From: Petrosia ficiformis
Taxonomy: Eukaryota > Porifera > Demospongiae > Haplosclerida > Petrosiidae
Reading direction: 5' to 3'
Length of the DNA: 64,000 nucleotides
Assembly (NCBI GenBank): GCA_947044365.1
Contig: OX345636.1
Location: 9,754,001-9,818,000, forward strand
Part shown: positions 1 through 11,314 of the stretch, piece after piece
Position numbering within the stretch: the first letter of the stretch is position 1
Layout of the letters: each line of letters begins with the position of its first letter
The notes under the pieces: model-generated
The model's database searches: none
What the model was told of the DNA's origin: nothing
The model's input: the letters and a program-made list of their open reading frames with translations, nothing else
Position numbers and translations under genes: made by a program

Positions 1-1265
1 TCCAGTCCTCTGTATGGAAGGAAATTAGGAAGATTTCGAGGAGATCCAAATCCTGTGGCAAAAAAGCCAACCATTGCATACAGCTGCTGACGAAGGATGT
101 ATTGAGCTGCTGCTGTAGAACTCCCTCTGAGGTATTTATCAAGAGTTTCTATTCTCTTGAGTGAAGGATATTTAGACGATAGTATAATTCCAAGAATATC
201 AGTTTGGTCATGATTGGGTAGATCAATGAATGTTACCTGAGTTTGCAACACTGAGTGGCAATATGCTGATCTACAGGTTAGTGTAAGCGAAATTACACCC
301 TTAAAAAATTGTTTGACGAACTCATTCTCAGAATGCAAAAGATTTGATAAATTATGATACTCACATTCGATGGATCGAGGTGTCTTGTTAAACACATCGA
401 CTAATATTTTAACATTTGTTAGAGCATGGCTATCCCAATTTGTCCAAGGATCACCAACGTAGAGTGAACCAAAACGATTAGGAATTACATATTTATGTGT
501 AGGACAAATAGATTTCAATCGACTTGAAGTAAATACAGATTTTACATGAGTATCGAAGGGATGATTTTCGTGGAAAAACGAAAAGCAAAAATGAACACTT
601 AAAAGTTTAGCCAGAGGGTTTGGACAGATCAGATGACATGTACAACCAGTTTTTCTTGTGCTGCTGAATAAAGGATAGTAAGCTATTGGTGATGTGACAC
701 TCTGTATCACCTCATTGAGGAACAGAATCTTATAACCAATCTCATCTTGATCTTGTGAAATACAAGCAATCAAGTGATTGGTATTCAAATTAAAGTGATG
801 TTCATATATTGCCTTCCAATAGTAATTCATTTCAAAGTTTTTAGCAACAGGAGAATTCTCAAGCTGATGTAGATCTATAGCAGGAAGTCTAAGAAACAGC
901 TTGTGCCTTATCATGGTAGGAAGTAGACAGAGCAGGTCTTGAGGATACTGTTCTAAATGACCTACCAAGCAGTAATAGCACATTTCTTGGAGAGAGAGTG
1001 GGACACTGTAAACATCTGAAATAATCTCCATTCTGTCATTTGTGCTGTATATCTGTTGTTGGATAGTGCTATCATAAACTATAAATATATACTTACTTGT
1101 GCTATGCATGCTAGGACAGCTCATTAGTGGTGGTGCTTTGGTGCTATACATGCTAAGGCAGCTATAGGTAGTGACCACACAGCCACTCCTTTTAATTAAA
1201 CAAAATTGACAGTTTCCTTTAGTGTGCAAACAAAAATATTCAGAAATTAAATATAAATTACACAT
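1..1265 (-). CDS. Hypothetical protein, 5' part of a gene leaving the left edge
   Basis: On the minus strand a single frame stays open from an ATG at 1265 to the first base of the window, about 421 codons without a stop. An upstream in-frame stop lies just before the ATG. Codon use and composition look protein-like rather than repeat-derived. The N-terminal 75 residues contain two related Ser/Tyr/Cys-rich segments (about residues 40-70) produced by a short direct duplication of DNA at 1100-1163. From about residue 88 the protein has leucine-rich helical character (SVPLSLQEMCYYCLVGHLEQ, then LLPTMIRHKLFLRLPAIDL), which resembles the start of F-box or leucine-rich-repeat type adaptor proteins. 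I do not recognise a defined family. A good acceptor-like site (ATTATTTCAG) at about 1011 means the true exon may begin there rather than at 1265. The 3' end is outside the window. Confidence 0.55.
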   Translation of the reverse strand, partial: MCNLYLISEYFCLHTKGNCQFCLIKRSGCVVTTYSCLSMYSTKAPPLMSCPSMHSTSKYIFIVYDSTIQQQIYSTNDRMEIISDVYSVPLSLQEMCYYCLVGHLEQYPQDLLCLLPTMIRHKLFLRLPAIDLHQLENSPVAKNFEMNYYWKAIYEHHFNLNTNHLIACISQDQDEIGYKILFLNEVIQSVTSPIAYYPLFSSTRKTGCTCHLICPNPLAKLLSVHFCFSFFHENHPFDTHVKSVFTSSRLKSICPTHKYVIPNRFGSLYVGDPWTNWDSHALTNVKILVDVFNKTPRSIECEYHNLSNLLHSENEFVKQFFKGVISLTLTCRSAYCHSVLQTQVTFIDLPNHDQTDILGIILSSKYPSLKRIETLDKYLRGSSTAAAQYILRQQLYAMVGFFATGFGSPRNLPNFLPYRGL

Positions 1266-1316
1266 GCATTACAACAAAATTGAAGTTTAATCTACTATCA
1301 ATATCCTTTCATTATT

Positions 1317-1397
1317 TCATATATTCAGATCATCATCAGGATCACTATCATCTAAATCATCATGTTCATCAGGTTCATATAATATCTGACTTTTAAC
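1317..1397 (-). CDS. Possible last exon with acidic tail
   Basis: A strong 3' splice site (pyrimidine run ending CTATTCTCAG) at 1398 on the minus strand is followed by 26 codons and a TGA. The peptide ends in a run of Asp (DDLDDSDPDDDLNI). It could be the final exon of a minus-strand gene whose other exons lie to the right. I could not find the preceding exon, and it sits only 52 bp from the start of the next open frame, so the model is weak. Confidence 0.3.
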   Translation of the reverse strand, partial: VKSQILYEPDEHDDLDDSDPDDDLNI

Positions 1398-1399
1398 CT

Positions 1400-2655
1400 G
1401 AGAATAGTAGAGAAGAGCAGTATCATAAGACCAGTCCTACTTGAAATTTGTTCATGGTGTTTCATTAATGATAATCATGTGTACAACTATAAACAACTTT
1501 GTGTATTAGCAAATCTTCATATTATGCGAAACATCAAAGTAAACCCACAGGTTTATAAACCAGATATAGCACCCTGTGGTCAGATATGACACAGGGTAGA
1601 CGGAAACAAAACTACTCCTTCATAAAACCACGCATTATTTAATTAAATATTCCCAGACACAGGCAGGCAGTGAACTAGAAACTTACGTAAGTTGGAGTGG
1701 CCTAAAGATTAAGTACAACAAGAATGAACACTGTGCTGTCTAAGGTGGCACTGGAATGTATAATGCATACATAATACCATAACTCGGGAAAATTTCGTAC
1801 TATAAAAATTTTCGTATAACATTATGCGTACGAAATTTAAAAATAAAAATAAACGGGTATTCGGAAATAAACGATATTTGTAAATAATAACATACGCACG
1901 TATGAAAATTTATACATACAAAAAATAAAAATTCTAAATATTTTAGAGACCAAATATTCCTGATTTACGGTACTATGTGCTTTAGGTTCTAGGATTTAAG
2001 GTTTAGCGCTATGCTGGATCGCAAGTGGGCATCGTTATCGTACATGTGAATTTATGTGGTGTGAATAATAAAATGTACAATAAGATGATCAATTATTAAT
2101 AATAATTATGTATATGTATTTATTGCCGATCTCTACCCTTTGGGCTATAAAAAAATACCTGAGTGTATGGTAATACCACTTGTGACCTCTCCTCCTTTTG
2201 TCGCTGGGTTAGTCGTAAATCAAATGTTAGATTAGCAGCTGGATCTATAGTAGACTAACAAAATAGATGAGCTCATGTGAAGATAAAACACATTCTCTTA
2301 CGTCTTGTATATTATTGGTTTGAGGAGTAGTATCTGATACTTGATATGACTTGACTTGAAACTTCTTAAAAATCTTGTAATGTTCTTTCTATAAAAGGTA
2401 TCGAATGGTTTTGAGTTATTAAGTGTTTTTGATATCTTAATATATATGTACCTACACTAACTGTGACTATTAGAGTGGAATCAGGCTATCAAATGTTAAT
2501 TAGAGGATGATATTCATTCAATCAAGTGTGTAATTGACAACATTGCAGTAATTCTTGCTGTGGGTTTTTTATGGCCATCCCTATGATTGCTTTCCCATAG
2601 GTTCAAACTTCAAAGTATATATATACATAAATATTCTCGTGTCACATGTGCAGGT
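1400..2655. other. Noncoding AT-rich stretch
   Basis: No gene seen. At 1530-1600 there is a segment (CATCAAAGTAAAC...TGTGGTCAGATATGACACAG) whose inverted copy lies at 9365-9435. At 1785-1925 there are several short inverted TTCGTAC/GTACGAA words that could be the remains of a small element. Confidence 0.5.
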
Positions 2656-2659
2656 ATGC

Positions 2660-3005
2660 ATTGTATATCTAGTTAGGGGAGTTGCGTCTTTCGGGGGGGG
2701 GGGGGGGGGGGCTTGGTCAATTAATGGGCATGGCACGTAATAGATTGCACGCTTAAGCTCTGCTGACCAGCAGAAAGAAAGCTGCTTGTAGCATACGTAG
2801 AAACTGAAACTAATAGCTAGCTATTCTACGAGAAATATATTCCTAAAGTTCTACAGTCCTTTAAAAGGTAAGGAGAGTAGATAATCAAAATAACAACTAT
2901 AGTATGCTGTTGTGTTTCAGGTATGTTAAAGACAGCCATGATTACTGAATGCTGGACACCACAAAGCAGTCATAGGGTTACCTTTTTTTCTATACATGTA
3001 TATTT
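2660..3005 (+). repeat. Dispersed repeat, copy 1 (2nd copy at 47280-47590)
   Basis: This stretch matches 47280-47590 in the same orientation over more than 300 bp, including the block CATGATTACTGAATGCTGGA. Shorter pieces holding only that 3' block recur at 58490-58575 and 60900-60970. No coding potential seen. Confidence 0.8.
2693..2711 (+). repeat. Homopolymer G19 tract
   Basis: Nineteen consecutive G bases inside the dispersed repeat. The other copy near 47310 has no such run, so the tract expanded in this copy only. Confidence 0.95.
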
Positions 3006-3449
3006 TGTTTTAAAGGCTTCAGAGTTGTGTAGACTTCAGCATTGACAAACAATTGTAACTGCACATTTCAAACTTTACAATGGAAAACATCATTGGAAAT
3101 TGGTTGGTCATCCTTCCATGTTTATGTGTCTGAGTGTGTGTGAATGTAGCTACATATTCTATGCATTTCAGCAACAAAAGTGACAAGGTGTGTAAAACTC
3201 CTGCCTCTGTATTTGAAATCTTGAATCTTAAGGAAAGTACACTTGCCTTTCTTAAAACTTTCCCCGACTTTCGTTTATGAAGTATTGTACACAATCCATC
3301 ATGTCTGAAATCACTAGGGACAGTCACTGTGATGATTGTTGACATCATATGATGTAATGCATCAGTCACATGATCATCATGCAGATCACAATGAAGCAAA
3401 CAACAGATAGTCCCATAGTGTGGCTCTGAGTAAATTAAAAATGAAAGTA

Positions 3450-3800
3450 TTGTAAATGGGACAACCAGTTTCAAAATGGGACGAACAGTTTCCAAATGGG
3501 ACAACCAGTTTCAAAATGGGACGAACAGTTTCCAAACAGGTCAACCAGTTTTGAAACTGGTTCAGACCCACTTACAAATTGTTCAGAGTTTTTGTGCACT
3601 AGCCTGAAGGCTGTGAAAAGGGCCAGCCAGTTTCAAAACGGGTTAACCCATTTTAAAACTGGTTGACCAGTTTTAAAACTGATCAAATTTCTAATTGGTT
3701 CACAACATATATATGTTACAGCCTGGTTTGCAACTTCTAGCTCATTTTAAAACAGGCCAGCCAGATTTGAAACTGGCCAACCTATTTCGAAACAGGCTGG
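3450..3800. repeat. Degenerate minisatellite of CAGTTTCAAAATGGG units
   Basis: Repeated words such as CCAGTTTCAAAATGGGAC and its complement-like variants (AACTGGTTGACCAGTTTTAAAAC) occur about every 22-28 bp with many substitutions. A related patch lies at 8207-8310. The array abuts the left end of the ISL2EU-like element. Confidence 0.75.
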
Positions 3801-3802
3801 GC

Positions 3803-3861
3803 AATGGCACTTATTCATTTATGAGTTACTGTTAAATAGAATTTACGGCTTGGGGGACATG
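3803..3861 (+). repeat. Left terminal inverted repeat of the ISL2EU-like element
   Basis: Pairs with 7215-7273 with a handful of mismatches, mainly in a central 6-8 base stretch. The inner end is TACGGCTTGGGGGACATG here and TACGGCCTGGGGGACATG in the complement of the right end. Confidence 0.85.
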
Positions 3862-3883
3862 GGCGTTATTTAGAATAACGATT

Positions 3884-5233
3884 ATGGTTCATTTCTGTGC
3901 TGTGCCTGGTTGTAGTAATAGATCGGATTGAGAAACTCACCTTACTTTTCATCGTCTACCTTTAAAAGGAAGGAGCAGTTAAAGGAATGGATTCACAAGA
4001 TAGGGAGGAAATATTTGCCACTTAATCCATCCACGCGGGTTTGTAGTGAACATTTTGTAAACTCCAGAGGCAGAATGCTGAGGTCAGACGAAGTTCCATC
4101 AATAAATTTGCCAATCCTTCCAACTCGTGTGTCTCAGCCTACACCACGTAGACGTCTTATTCGGAACACCGTGTTGTATACTGACTCTTCTGCTCAGGAA
4201 GAAAGTGGAAGTATTGAACATTGTCGTGATGTTGGTGTCAACACTGACATGAGTATGAGTGACCTTGCAGAAATGGAGAGGGAATTAAATAGCGTAAAAG
4301 AGCAACTAAAGACATCAAGAATAGAGTATGTTGATGAAGTAGAAAAACAGAAATTTGGGTTAAAAAGTATTGGTGAAGATGATGCTAAAGTGAGATTCTA
4401 TACTGGTTTTACATCACTGTCAGTATTGATGGTATGCTATAACTTCTTGGGACCTGCTGTTGATAATCTCAGTTATTGGTGTAGCAGTAAATCGGCTGGA
4501 AAAGAAGGTGAATCCAAGACAAAAAAAGGACGAAAGAGATTATTAGCTCCTTTAGATGAATTTTTTCTTCTTCTAATTAGTCTACGCTTAGGTCTCTTTG
4601 AACAGGATCTGGCATATCAGTTTGGTGTGTCACAATCTACAGTGTCACGTACTTACAATTCAAACAAATCCCACTATGGCCTCCTAGAGCTTTGATTCAG
4701 TCGAATATGCCTAATGCTTTCAAGGAAAAGTATCCTTTGACTAGAGTTGTAATAGATGCTACTGAAATATTTGTTGAGCAACCATCACTTCCTGAATTAC
4801 AACAATTAACATTTTCAAGCTACAAAAAAATTACAAGACATACAAGAGATTGATAGGTATATCCCCATCTGGAGCTGTTATATTTGTATCAGATTTATAT
4901 CCCGGATCAATTTCGGATAAATAACTAACTAGACAGTTTTGGCTTACTTGACAAACTTGAAAGTGGTATTCTGTAATGGCTGATAGGGGCTTCGACATAG
5001 AGGATGATTTGATTTTGTTAGGAATAAAATTAAATATATCGCCATTCCTTAGAGGAAAAGACCAACTAAGTTCTTATGAGCTCGTTGAAACAAGGCGTAT
5101 TGCGTCTTTGAGGATCCATGTGGAAAGAGCTATGGAACAACTAAAAAATTTATAGACCACTCCCATCCTCTCTTTCTGATACAGCTAATCAAGTATTTTT
5201 CATTTGTTCTGTGCTCACAAACGTTTATCCTTC
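3884..5233 (+). pseudogene. THAP-domain DDE transposase, broken
   Basis: The reading starts at ATG 3884 with a THAP zinc finger: CAVPGC (first two Cys), the Trp in KEWIHKIGRK, the CSEH ligand pair, and a DEVPSINLP motif closing the finger. A coiled-coil-like segment (EMERELNSVKEQLK) follows, then a helix-turn-helix typical of the Tnp_4 group (LRLGLFEQDLAYQFGVSQST). The catalytic part shows the first Asp in VVIDATEIF at 4755, the second in ADRGFD at 4982 and the Glu in HVERAMEQL at 5123. Breaks: in-frame TGA at 3926, a frameshift near 3960, another near 4665, a stop and frameshift near 4850 and a TAA near 4921. The longest intact piece is 3928-4695. In an intact copy the product would be a nuclear DNA-binding cut-and-paste transposase. 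The finger and DDE assignments are motif-based. Confidence 0.85.
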
Positions 5234-5294
5234 ATTATGTAAATCGACTACTATACTTATTATAAAGTCAATACAATGTAACAAATAACTTTGT

Positions 5295-7134
5295 TTAAAT
5301 AACGTATGTTGGTTTGTACTTGCATGTAACAATTTCGAGTAGAATGAAATCATCAAAATAAGATTCCAGTTCAGGTATATATCGTTCTTGCCATGAGTTG
5401 TTAGGAAAAATGTGCTGTACAGAAAATCCCTTACAGGTATACACACAAAAATCGCACCAATGATATAGTCCTATACCTACAAAGAGTTGGAGTTGCACTT
5501 GATGATAATAGGCGTGTGTTTGCTTGAGACGGACCTCTGAGTTTATCAATTCACAGTAAAAGCTGGAATCACCACATGCATCTTCTGGAGAAACTTCTCT
5601 TTTTGAGTAAGGGCATTTTATCTCCACTATTCCATCTGAATCCAATCCTTTCACTCGTCCATCTGGTGATGCACCAAGCCATCCCTTCTCGGAATGGATA
5701 GTGAATCCACACTTATCAACTGAGATATCAGAATTACCCAATGCCCTCATGTGTGATATATACTTACGTATAGCAATTGATCCATAATGACATCCCCAAG
5801 CAATGGGTGCAGGAAGTAGGTGTAATGGTTTTGGATAAATACACTGCCTAAGAAGTGATACTGATTTTTTCTTTTGGCAAATAATCTTTCTGCAAATCGA
5901 GCCTGTTATACGTTTCAACCTTACATCGTGCCACTCCTTTTGAGCAGACTGATCTCGTGTCTTGGTTTCTATTCTGGGATGAGACTGTTAGTGAGTGCTT
6001 AATAGTCATACATAGCTCATTTAACTCGTCATTCATAGGAAAGCTTGGAAGAGATTCTACAGATTCTGATGAAGTGCCTTGTTTCATCACAGGTACATGT
6101 ACTCTTCTGTCAACATCCTCAGCTATTGGTGGCAGTGAGTAAGTGTGGTCATGTGTGATATTGTCTAGAAAACATCAGAAAATGCAAAGGACTGATTTAG
6201 TTGCAGCAAGTCACAGCGAAGCTTTTCAATTCCTCTGCTACCAATCTGTCGATGTTCAAGCGGTCGGGGGTCAAAAGTACATGTTTGTAGACTTTTCTTT
6301 TTATTCATTATTTTTCTTCTCCTGGATGACAAACTTGTTACAGGTATCACTTCAAGTTTCTTTGGCCTTGGCCTATTCCATTGTTGCAACTTATCAGTGC
6401 AAGTAAGGAAATCTGGAATTTTTTTCAAGCGACTAAACTCCTCAATAGCATAACAAAGACCACTGATGTGCTTATAGCTAGCACAGGGTCCTTTTTCTGC
6501 AGGACAACCGCATTCAGCTCCAATAATATCTAAGGATAATAAATCAGCAGGCGCAATTTATATCCTTCCTCATTTCTGGTACACACTTTGATGTAACATA
6601 TGGATACTCATCAATACATATTTGTATGTTCTGAACATGCCCACACTTAAACAAATTCAATGCCGAACTATTTATAGCCTTCATGTCACTAGCAGATGTA
6701 CCATCCACAGCAGTCCTTACTACGAAATAATTTATAATTTGAGCATTTGTAAAGGAGAGAAGTTGTAAGGTGTCCTCATCAGCATCCTTCAAGGAAGACC
6801 AGCTACCATTCTTGTTATCAGGCAATGTAGAAAGCACATATATGTGGACTATCTTTCAATAATGGTGAACTGTTGCCATCAGGAACGATAACATTATTTG
6901 CCCGTCCATTTCCAAAAATGCTTATCACCAACAATAATAACCCTACTCTCACACTAACCTTGCAACAAGATCTGCCTTCTTCCCTTTCAATGGAGCATTT
7001 CGACATTGCAGCTAACGTTTCAGTTGAGGAGTTGTCATTTCTGCTGGATTTTTCCACATAACGAGGCAACAAGGTATATCACGCTCCGTTAAAGATACTT
7101 TTGCATCATTTGTAGACCCACATCCACTATCCAT
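5295..7134 (-). pseudogene. SAP-SWIM-YqaJ nuclease of the ISL2EU-like element, broken
   Basis: Read on minus from ATG 7134. First comes a SAP-type DNA-binding motif (MTTPQLKR, stop, LQCRNAPLKGKKADLVA) with TAG replacing the expected Trp codon. Next is a conserved segment (SDMKAINSSALNLFKCGHVQ ... YVTSKCVPEMRKD) at 6544-6837. A SWIM-like zinc finger (CGCPAEKGPC...KHISGLCYAIEEF) covers about 6440-6515. The C-terminal YqaJ-type exonuclease domain is at 5295-5918, with ASPDG and GIVEIKCPYS giving the metal-binding D and ExK residues and the Q-rich helix YYHQVQLQLF. The frame is lost several times between domains. In related elements this second protein accompanies the transposase; its exact part in transposition is not known to me. 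The gene ends about 60 bp from the end of the convergent transposase. Confidence 0.8.
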
Positions 7135-7214
7135 TGCTCGATCCATTGATTCAGACACCCAAAAACGCTGTTACAAACTTACAGTCGCTAGGCAGCGTGA
7201 CTTCACGTATGCTG

Positions 7215-7273
7215 CATGTCCCCCAGGCCGTATATTCTATTTAAGCGAATTGCATAAATGAATAAGCGCCATT
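7215..7273 (-). repeat. Right terminal inverted repeat of the ISL2EU-like element
   Basis: Inverted partner of 3803-3861. The start codon of the nuclease gene lies about 80 bp inside it, as the transposase start lies about 23 bp inside the left repeat. Confidence 0.85.
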
Positions 7274-7319
7274 TTACGCACGTGCAATCTAGGCAACACA
7301 CATTGGGCTGGGCAATTTT

Positions 7320-7667
7320 ATGCATGCGCGATCAATGCAACACGTGTCAGTGATCGTTATAACAGGAGTTGTGATGAATAAAGAAGTAGCAGTTGTGATG
7401 AATAAAGAACCAGTAGTTGTGATGAGTGAAGAAAACTCGGTGGAGGAGACTTTTTCCAAATACTTAGCAGACAAGTTTCCCAACGCTGCCAAGCGTGGCG
7501 TTGTTAATTCTGCTTTTGGAGACAGAATTAAATGTTGCCTCAATGATTCTGGTCTTCCTGAAGAGAAGTCTTTTCATTTCTTTGTGAAGAAACATGGTTT
7601 CAAACTGTTGAATGTACTGAGCCTGGGCATGAAGGATGTACGTATTAGTAGTGCCAGTCAAGGATGA
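7320..7667 (+). CDS. Hypothetical small ORF beside the transposon
   Basis: A 115-codon frame. The first 33 residues contain a threefold VVMNKE-like repeat of low complexity. The rest (SVEETFSKYLADKFPNAAKR ... SFHFFVKKHGFKLLNVLSL) has balanced, protein-like composition and could be a first or only exon. No family is recognised. It begins 47 bp outside the transposon end, so it may be host sequence or part of an older element. Confidence 0.3.
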   Translation: MHARSMQHVSVIVITGVVMNKEVAVVMNKEPVVVMSEENSVEETFSKYLADKFPNAAKRGVVNSAFGDRIKCCLNDSGLPEEKSFHFFVKKHGFKLLNVLSLGMKDVRISSASQG

Positions 7668-7845
7668 AAAGCAGGTATGTAGCTTTTTGTTTAAAAGACT
7701 CGCCAGGAAGATTCAGAAACTGCTAATAACTGTTGTATATATCCAGAGAAACAGTGTAAATATTATGCAAGAATCTTTAACAAGTAAGTATAATAAGTTG
7801 TTAAGTTTCAGATATGAGGAAGTCATCATTTAGAACCTTGTAGGA

Positions 7846-8010
7846 ATACTTCAGTCAGTTCATCAAAGATCTGTGTACTTAGACTGCAATCAGGCTTACA
7901 CTTACTTCTTCAGGCCCCAGCTTTCGAGTACACAGAAAGGTACAGACACTAGTGCCATCAGCAATACTTAATACATAGTCATCACAAAGCAAATATAGGG
8001 ATGTTTTTTT
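7846..8010 (+). repeat. Inverted-repeat pair, left member (partner 11315-11480)
   Basis: About 160 bp here match the reverse complement of 11315-11480, including GTGTACTTAGACTGCAATCA and the block around CATCCCTATATTTGC. The two could be the ends of one 3.6-kb element or two opposite insertions of one MITE. Confidence 0.8.
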
Positions 8011-8206
8011 TCTCTATATACACTTGTTTTTTAAGTACATGTATATATATAAAATTATTTTCAAAACTATATCTGTAATGAATAATTAAGTTTTAATTCA
8101 GTCTTAACAAAATGAAATATAACAGTATGAAATCATCAATGTCAGGTAGAGCTGTGTAATTAGTGGGTGTGGTCAGTTAATTCCCAGTTATGAAATCATC
8201 AATGTC

Positions 8207-8310
8207 AGGCGACTGGTTTAAGTTGGTAATAAAAAAGGCTGACTTGTTATAGAATGGGTTGGCCCATTTTAAATCCAGCTGCCAGTTTAAAATGGGCTGG
8301 GTTGTAAAAG
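8207..8310. repeat. Patch of the GGGTTGGCCCATTTTAAA minisatellite
   Basis: Short inverted words (AATGGGTTGGCCCATTTTAAA and AAAATGGGCTGGG) echo the 3450-3800 array. Confidence 0.6.
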
Positions 8311-8584
8311 GCTAGTACATACATACAGTGCATGCAGTAATCAAATTTAGTGAGTGACTAATACTATATAACATTATTAATGAACTTACCTAATTGATGT
8401 ATTAGTCGACATACTTCAGTATAGTGATAGTGTAGTAAAAGAGTAGATAAATTATCTATCACTATAGCAGTCTCAGACTGGTTCACAAATGACTGAAACA
8501 AGTATGAGTCTATCATGAGTTTTGAACCATGTTCACTACTAATGGAATAATATTTACTATAATCAATTTGTTATGAATAAGAAC

Positions 8585-8635
8585 AAGAGGGAGACGGAGA
8601 GAGAGAGAGAAAGAGAGAGAGAGAACACAACAGGA
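8585..8635 (+). repeat. GA-rich microsatellite
   Basis: A run of GAGA with a few interruptions. Confidence 0.9.
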
Positions 8636-8734
8636 AACAGCACATACCTTTTCTCCCAACTTAATACATGTATATCACTACTGAAGTCATGTATTTTCAA
8701 TCTGTAGCAATGAAAATAAACTCATAATACTAGT

Positions 8735-8870
8735 ACCGGGCAAGGGGGCCAAGTACATCAGTACTTGTACTTAGGTACAACAAGTACTTGTACTTGTACT
8801 AAGCCCTTAGTTAAGTACTTGCAAGTGTTCTCCCACTGACTCATCAGCTGGCTCGAGCTGGCTTAAACTA
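8735..8870. mobile_element. Terminal fragment of a hAT-like element
   Basis: Starts with GGGCAAGGGGGCCAAGTAC, followed by repeated AAGTACTTGTACTTG words, the kind of subterminal repetition seen in hAT elements. The 26.9-kb element has the analogous AAGTGCTTGTGCTTG pattern. No opposite end or gene was found. Confidence 0.4.
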
Positions 8871-9364
8871 AGACATTCGTGGAGGAATACTCCGAAGTTC
8901 TGTGCTACTGAGTTGGACCTTACGGTCCCTTTCTTATTCATTTTTGGAATAGTTCTGATAGCCCAGTGTCAATGGAATTTCTTCATCAGTCCAGTAAGCA
9001 TCCTGTGTGTTATACTGAAACAAGGTGGATGACTAGTCGCTAAATTCCCGAACAATGGACTCAAAATAAATATTTGTATTATATTCAATTACACATGTAC
9101 ATGTAGTTGAAGCACTATAATTTTAGGGTCCTGTCTACATTATAACATGTCTACAAGTACTACATGTACATGTGTGTATATTAGATTTATAATCACTGAG
9201 CATGAGGGCTATAGCCAGAGGGCAAGGCGATTATAATCTGAATAGGATGAGTAGGCATGTTATTTCCCGAAAAGACAAAACCTTTGTTGATGTCTATTGC
9301 TTCTCCTACTTTTCTGTCTTCACTTTTGAGAAGGTAAGCATTGTTTTCTTGTAGTTTGCATTAA
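8871..9364. other. Noncoding stretch
   Basis: No gene or clear repeat seen apart from scattered TACATGTA words. Confidence 0.4.
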
Positions 9365-9769
9365 CGGAAGGTTTTATATCCGACCACAGGGTGCTATATC
9401 TGATTTATAAACCTGTCATTTACTTTGATGTTTCCTCGTACCGAGATATATTTATAATTATACATGTACAAGTATATAATTATATTACAACATAAAATTG
9501 TAACATACATGTACCTTTAGTTGGTCACTATTCAGCCATTTTTTACAGGAAGAAAACACAATTTATTTTCCAAGAAGCAGAATATAATACATGTAGCTCT
9601 TTCTGGATACCAAATTTTATTGACTTCCTGTACAAAATGGTAGAGTAATGAGCAATTGAAGGTAAACATATCATTCTTTGAGAAAAAGTCCCTTTTTACA
9701 AATTTGGTGACATAATTATGTTATATATAGCATCACTTCAAGGTACACATACATGTACTTGTAAATGTA

Positions 9770-9950
9770 CATGCACATGGTAAGAGCATCTGTAAGGAGT
9801 GCAAAGTGTCGTGGGTTCAAATCCCACCTGAGGCAACTCACTTTTCATTTTTTCATTGTCTCAGGTGTCTGTCTGTCTTTCTTTCATTTCATCTCAAGTT
9901 ATCATGTATATGTATGCAATAGCAATATGAGACCTGAACCCCAAGATAAG
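9770..9950 (+). repeat. tRNA-derived SINE copy, 5'-truncated or diverged
   Basis: Contains TGGTAAGAGCATCTGT then GTCGTGGGTTCAAATCCCAC (B-box GGTTCAAATCC) and CTGAGGCA. Next come CATTTTTTCATTG, TCTCAGGTGTCTGTCTG and a CTTTCTTTC tail. The same order, including the non-tRNA 3' part, occurs at 53100-53270, which identifies a SINE family rather than a tRNA gene. Confidence 0.75.
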
Positions 9951-10536
9951 TGAAAGCTATCAAGGAGTGACTTGAGAATACAATATACAGTATGTATATT
10001 TTACAGCCTACAGGTACATATACGATGTACATATACAATATACATGTAGTATTTGTACCTATGTAGTGCCTCTTGAGGTAGTCCTTTACTCCACCTTTCT
10101 ATCACATGATCAGTTGACACAACATGTATGGTTTTGTATCTAATGTGATACAAATATATACAGGTAGATGTCATGTGATGTGCATGTGTGTGTCAGATTT
10201 GTTTTTTTTTTACTCCACCTTTCTATCACATGATCGGTAGAAATTACATGTATGGCATTGTTACAAACCAGGATTTCAAACAGAGGTGGAGGAGGTGTGT
10301 TTAGTTTGTGTGATGTTTTGGGTCTGGGGATGGCTGGGATTTCCCATCCTTAGAGTTGCCAAGTTCAGCTATTAAACCATTAATTATGGTATGGAATGTG
10401 ATGAATGTTTTCACCTCAGGAATGTGTTTTTTAAATATCATTAGCATTTAAATACCCTACCTCCCCCTATGATAATTACCTTCGCTGCTATATATTTCCA
10501 CCCAGAGTTTTTGATACATTTTAAAGCTTAGATCAA

Positions 10537-10720
10537 ATTAGCTCAACAACGGTTAATGTGTGAACCATTGGGAATACATCTTGAGCCAATTAACAAAGAG
10601 TTAATGTTGTTAGTGAAAATATAATCATAATTAACGGAGGCATCTGGCACAAAGAGAAAACTGTGCAGTGCCAAATAAAAAGCTCTTTGGGCCAATGGTG
10701 CACCCCAGATTATTAAATTC
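10537..10720 (-). repeat. Dispersed repeat; inverted copy at 46445-46930
   Basis: Matches the reverse complement of 46445-46930, sharing CATTGGGAATACATCTTGAG and GCTCTTTGGGCCAATGGTGC. This copy lacks the 297-bp MITE found in the other, so it serves as an empty-site reference. Confidence 0.85.
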
Positions 10721-11314
10721 CGGTATGAAAGCCTGCAAACATATACACATAATACATGTACAAGTCATGTGCATGTGAGTGTTAGAGTTGTTTGATTAAC
10801 TACTATAGTAAGTTAGCAACTACACTAAAATCACATTTAGTAAGATACAGGTGTATGTAATTGTACATTATTTTGTGTTGCATGCTTGAAAAGTATGGAA
10901 TAATTATCGATATCACGGACTTACATTCAATAATTAGAAGAAATTTCAAAATCAATTGACCAGGTCTAATCAATAATGGACACTTTTAAACAAACCTTTT
11001 TAACAATTACTAAACTAAACTAAAAGCTATAAGTGGTTCTTAAACTTCTTACAGTCCTATTATACTCCTATACAAGTTACATGTATGTTGGAATCAATAT
11101 TTCTGTATTTACCTGTATGATAGACCACACACACAGCATTTTAATAAATGTCTTCCATTTTGATCTACACAATCTATATAATTATGTATACAACATATAA
11201 TTATAATTATGTATATATTTTGCATACAGTATAACTATATACAACTGTAGTTAGTAGAGCTGTTAATGATCTTTGGATCGAAATGTTCATATAAAACAAG
11301 TGTATATAGCGAAA

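Larger units (their letters stand above)
3803..7273. mobile_element. ISL2EU-like two-gene DNA transposon, degraded
   Basis: Both ends carry matching inverted repeats of about 59 bp (3803-3861 and 7215-7273). Shared blocks in order are AATGGC, CTTATTCATTTATG, TAAATAGAAT, TACGGC and TGGGGGACATG. Inside are two genes pointing at each other: a THAP-domain DDE transposase on plus and a SAP-SWIM-YqaJ nuclease on minus. A THAP transposase paired with a YqaJ-type nuclease is, from memory of the literature, the layout of ISL2EU elements. Both genes carry stops and frameshifts, so the copy is dead, but the order of its parts is preserved. I could not see a clean target-site duplication, so the outer limits may be off by a few bases. 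Confidence 0.8.

Noticed and set aside
3019..3571. 161-codon minus-strand frame
   Set aside because: Its N-terminal third is the CAGTTTCAAAATGGG minisatellite and the remainder lacks protein-like features.
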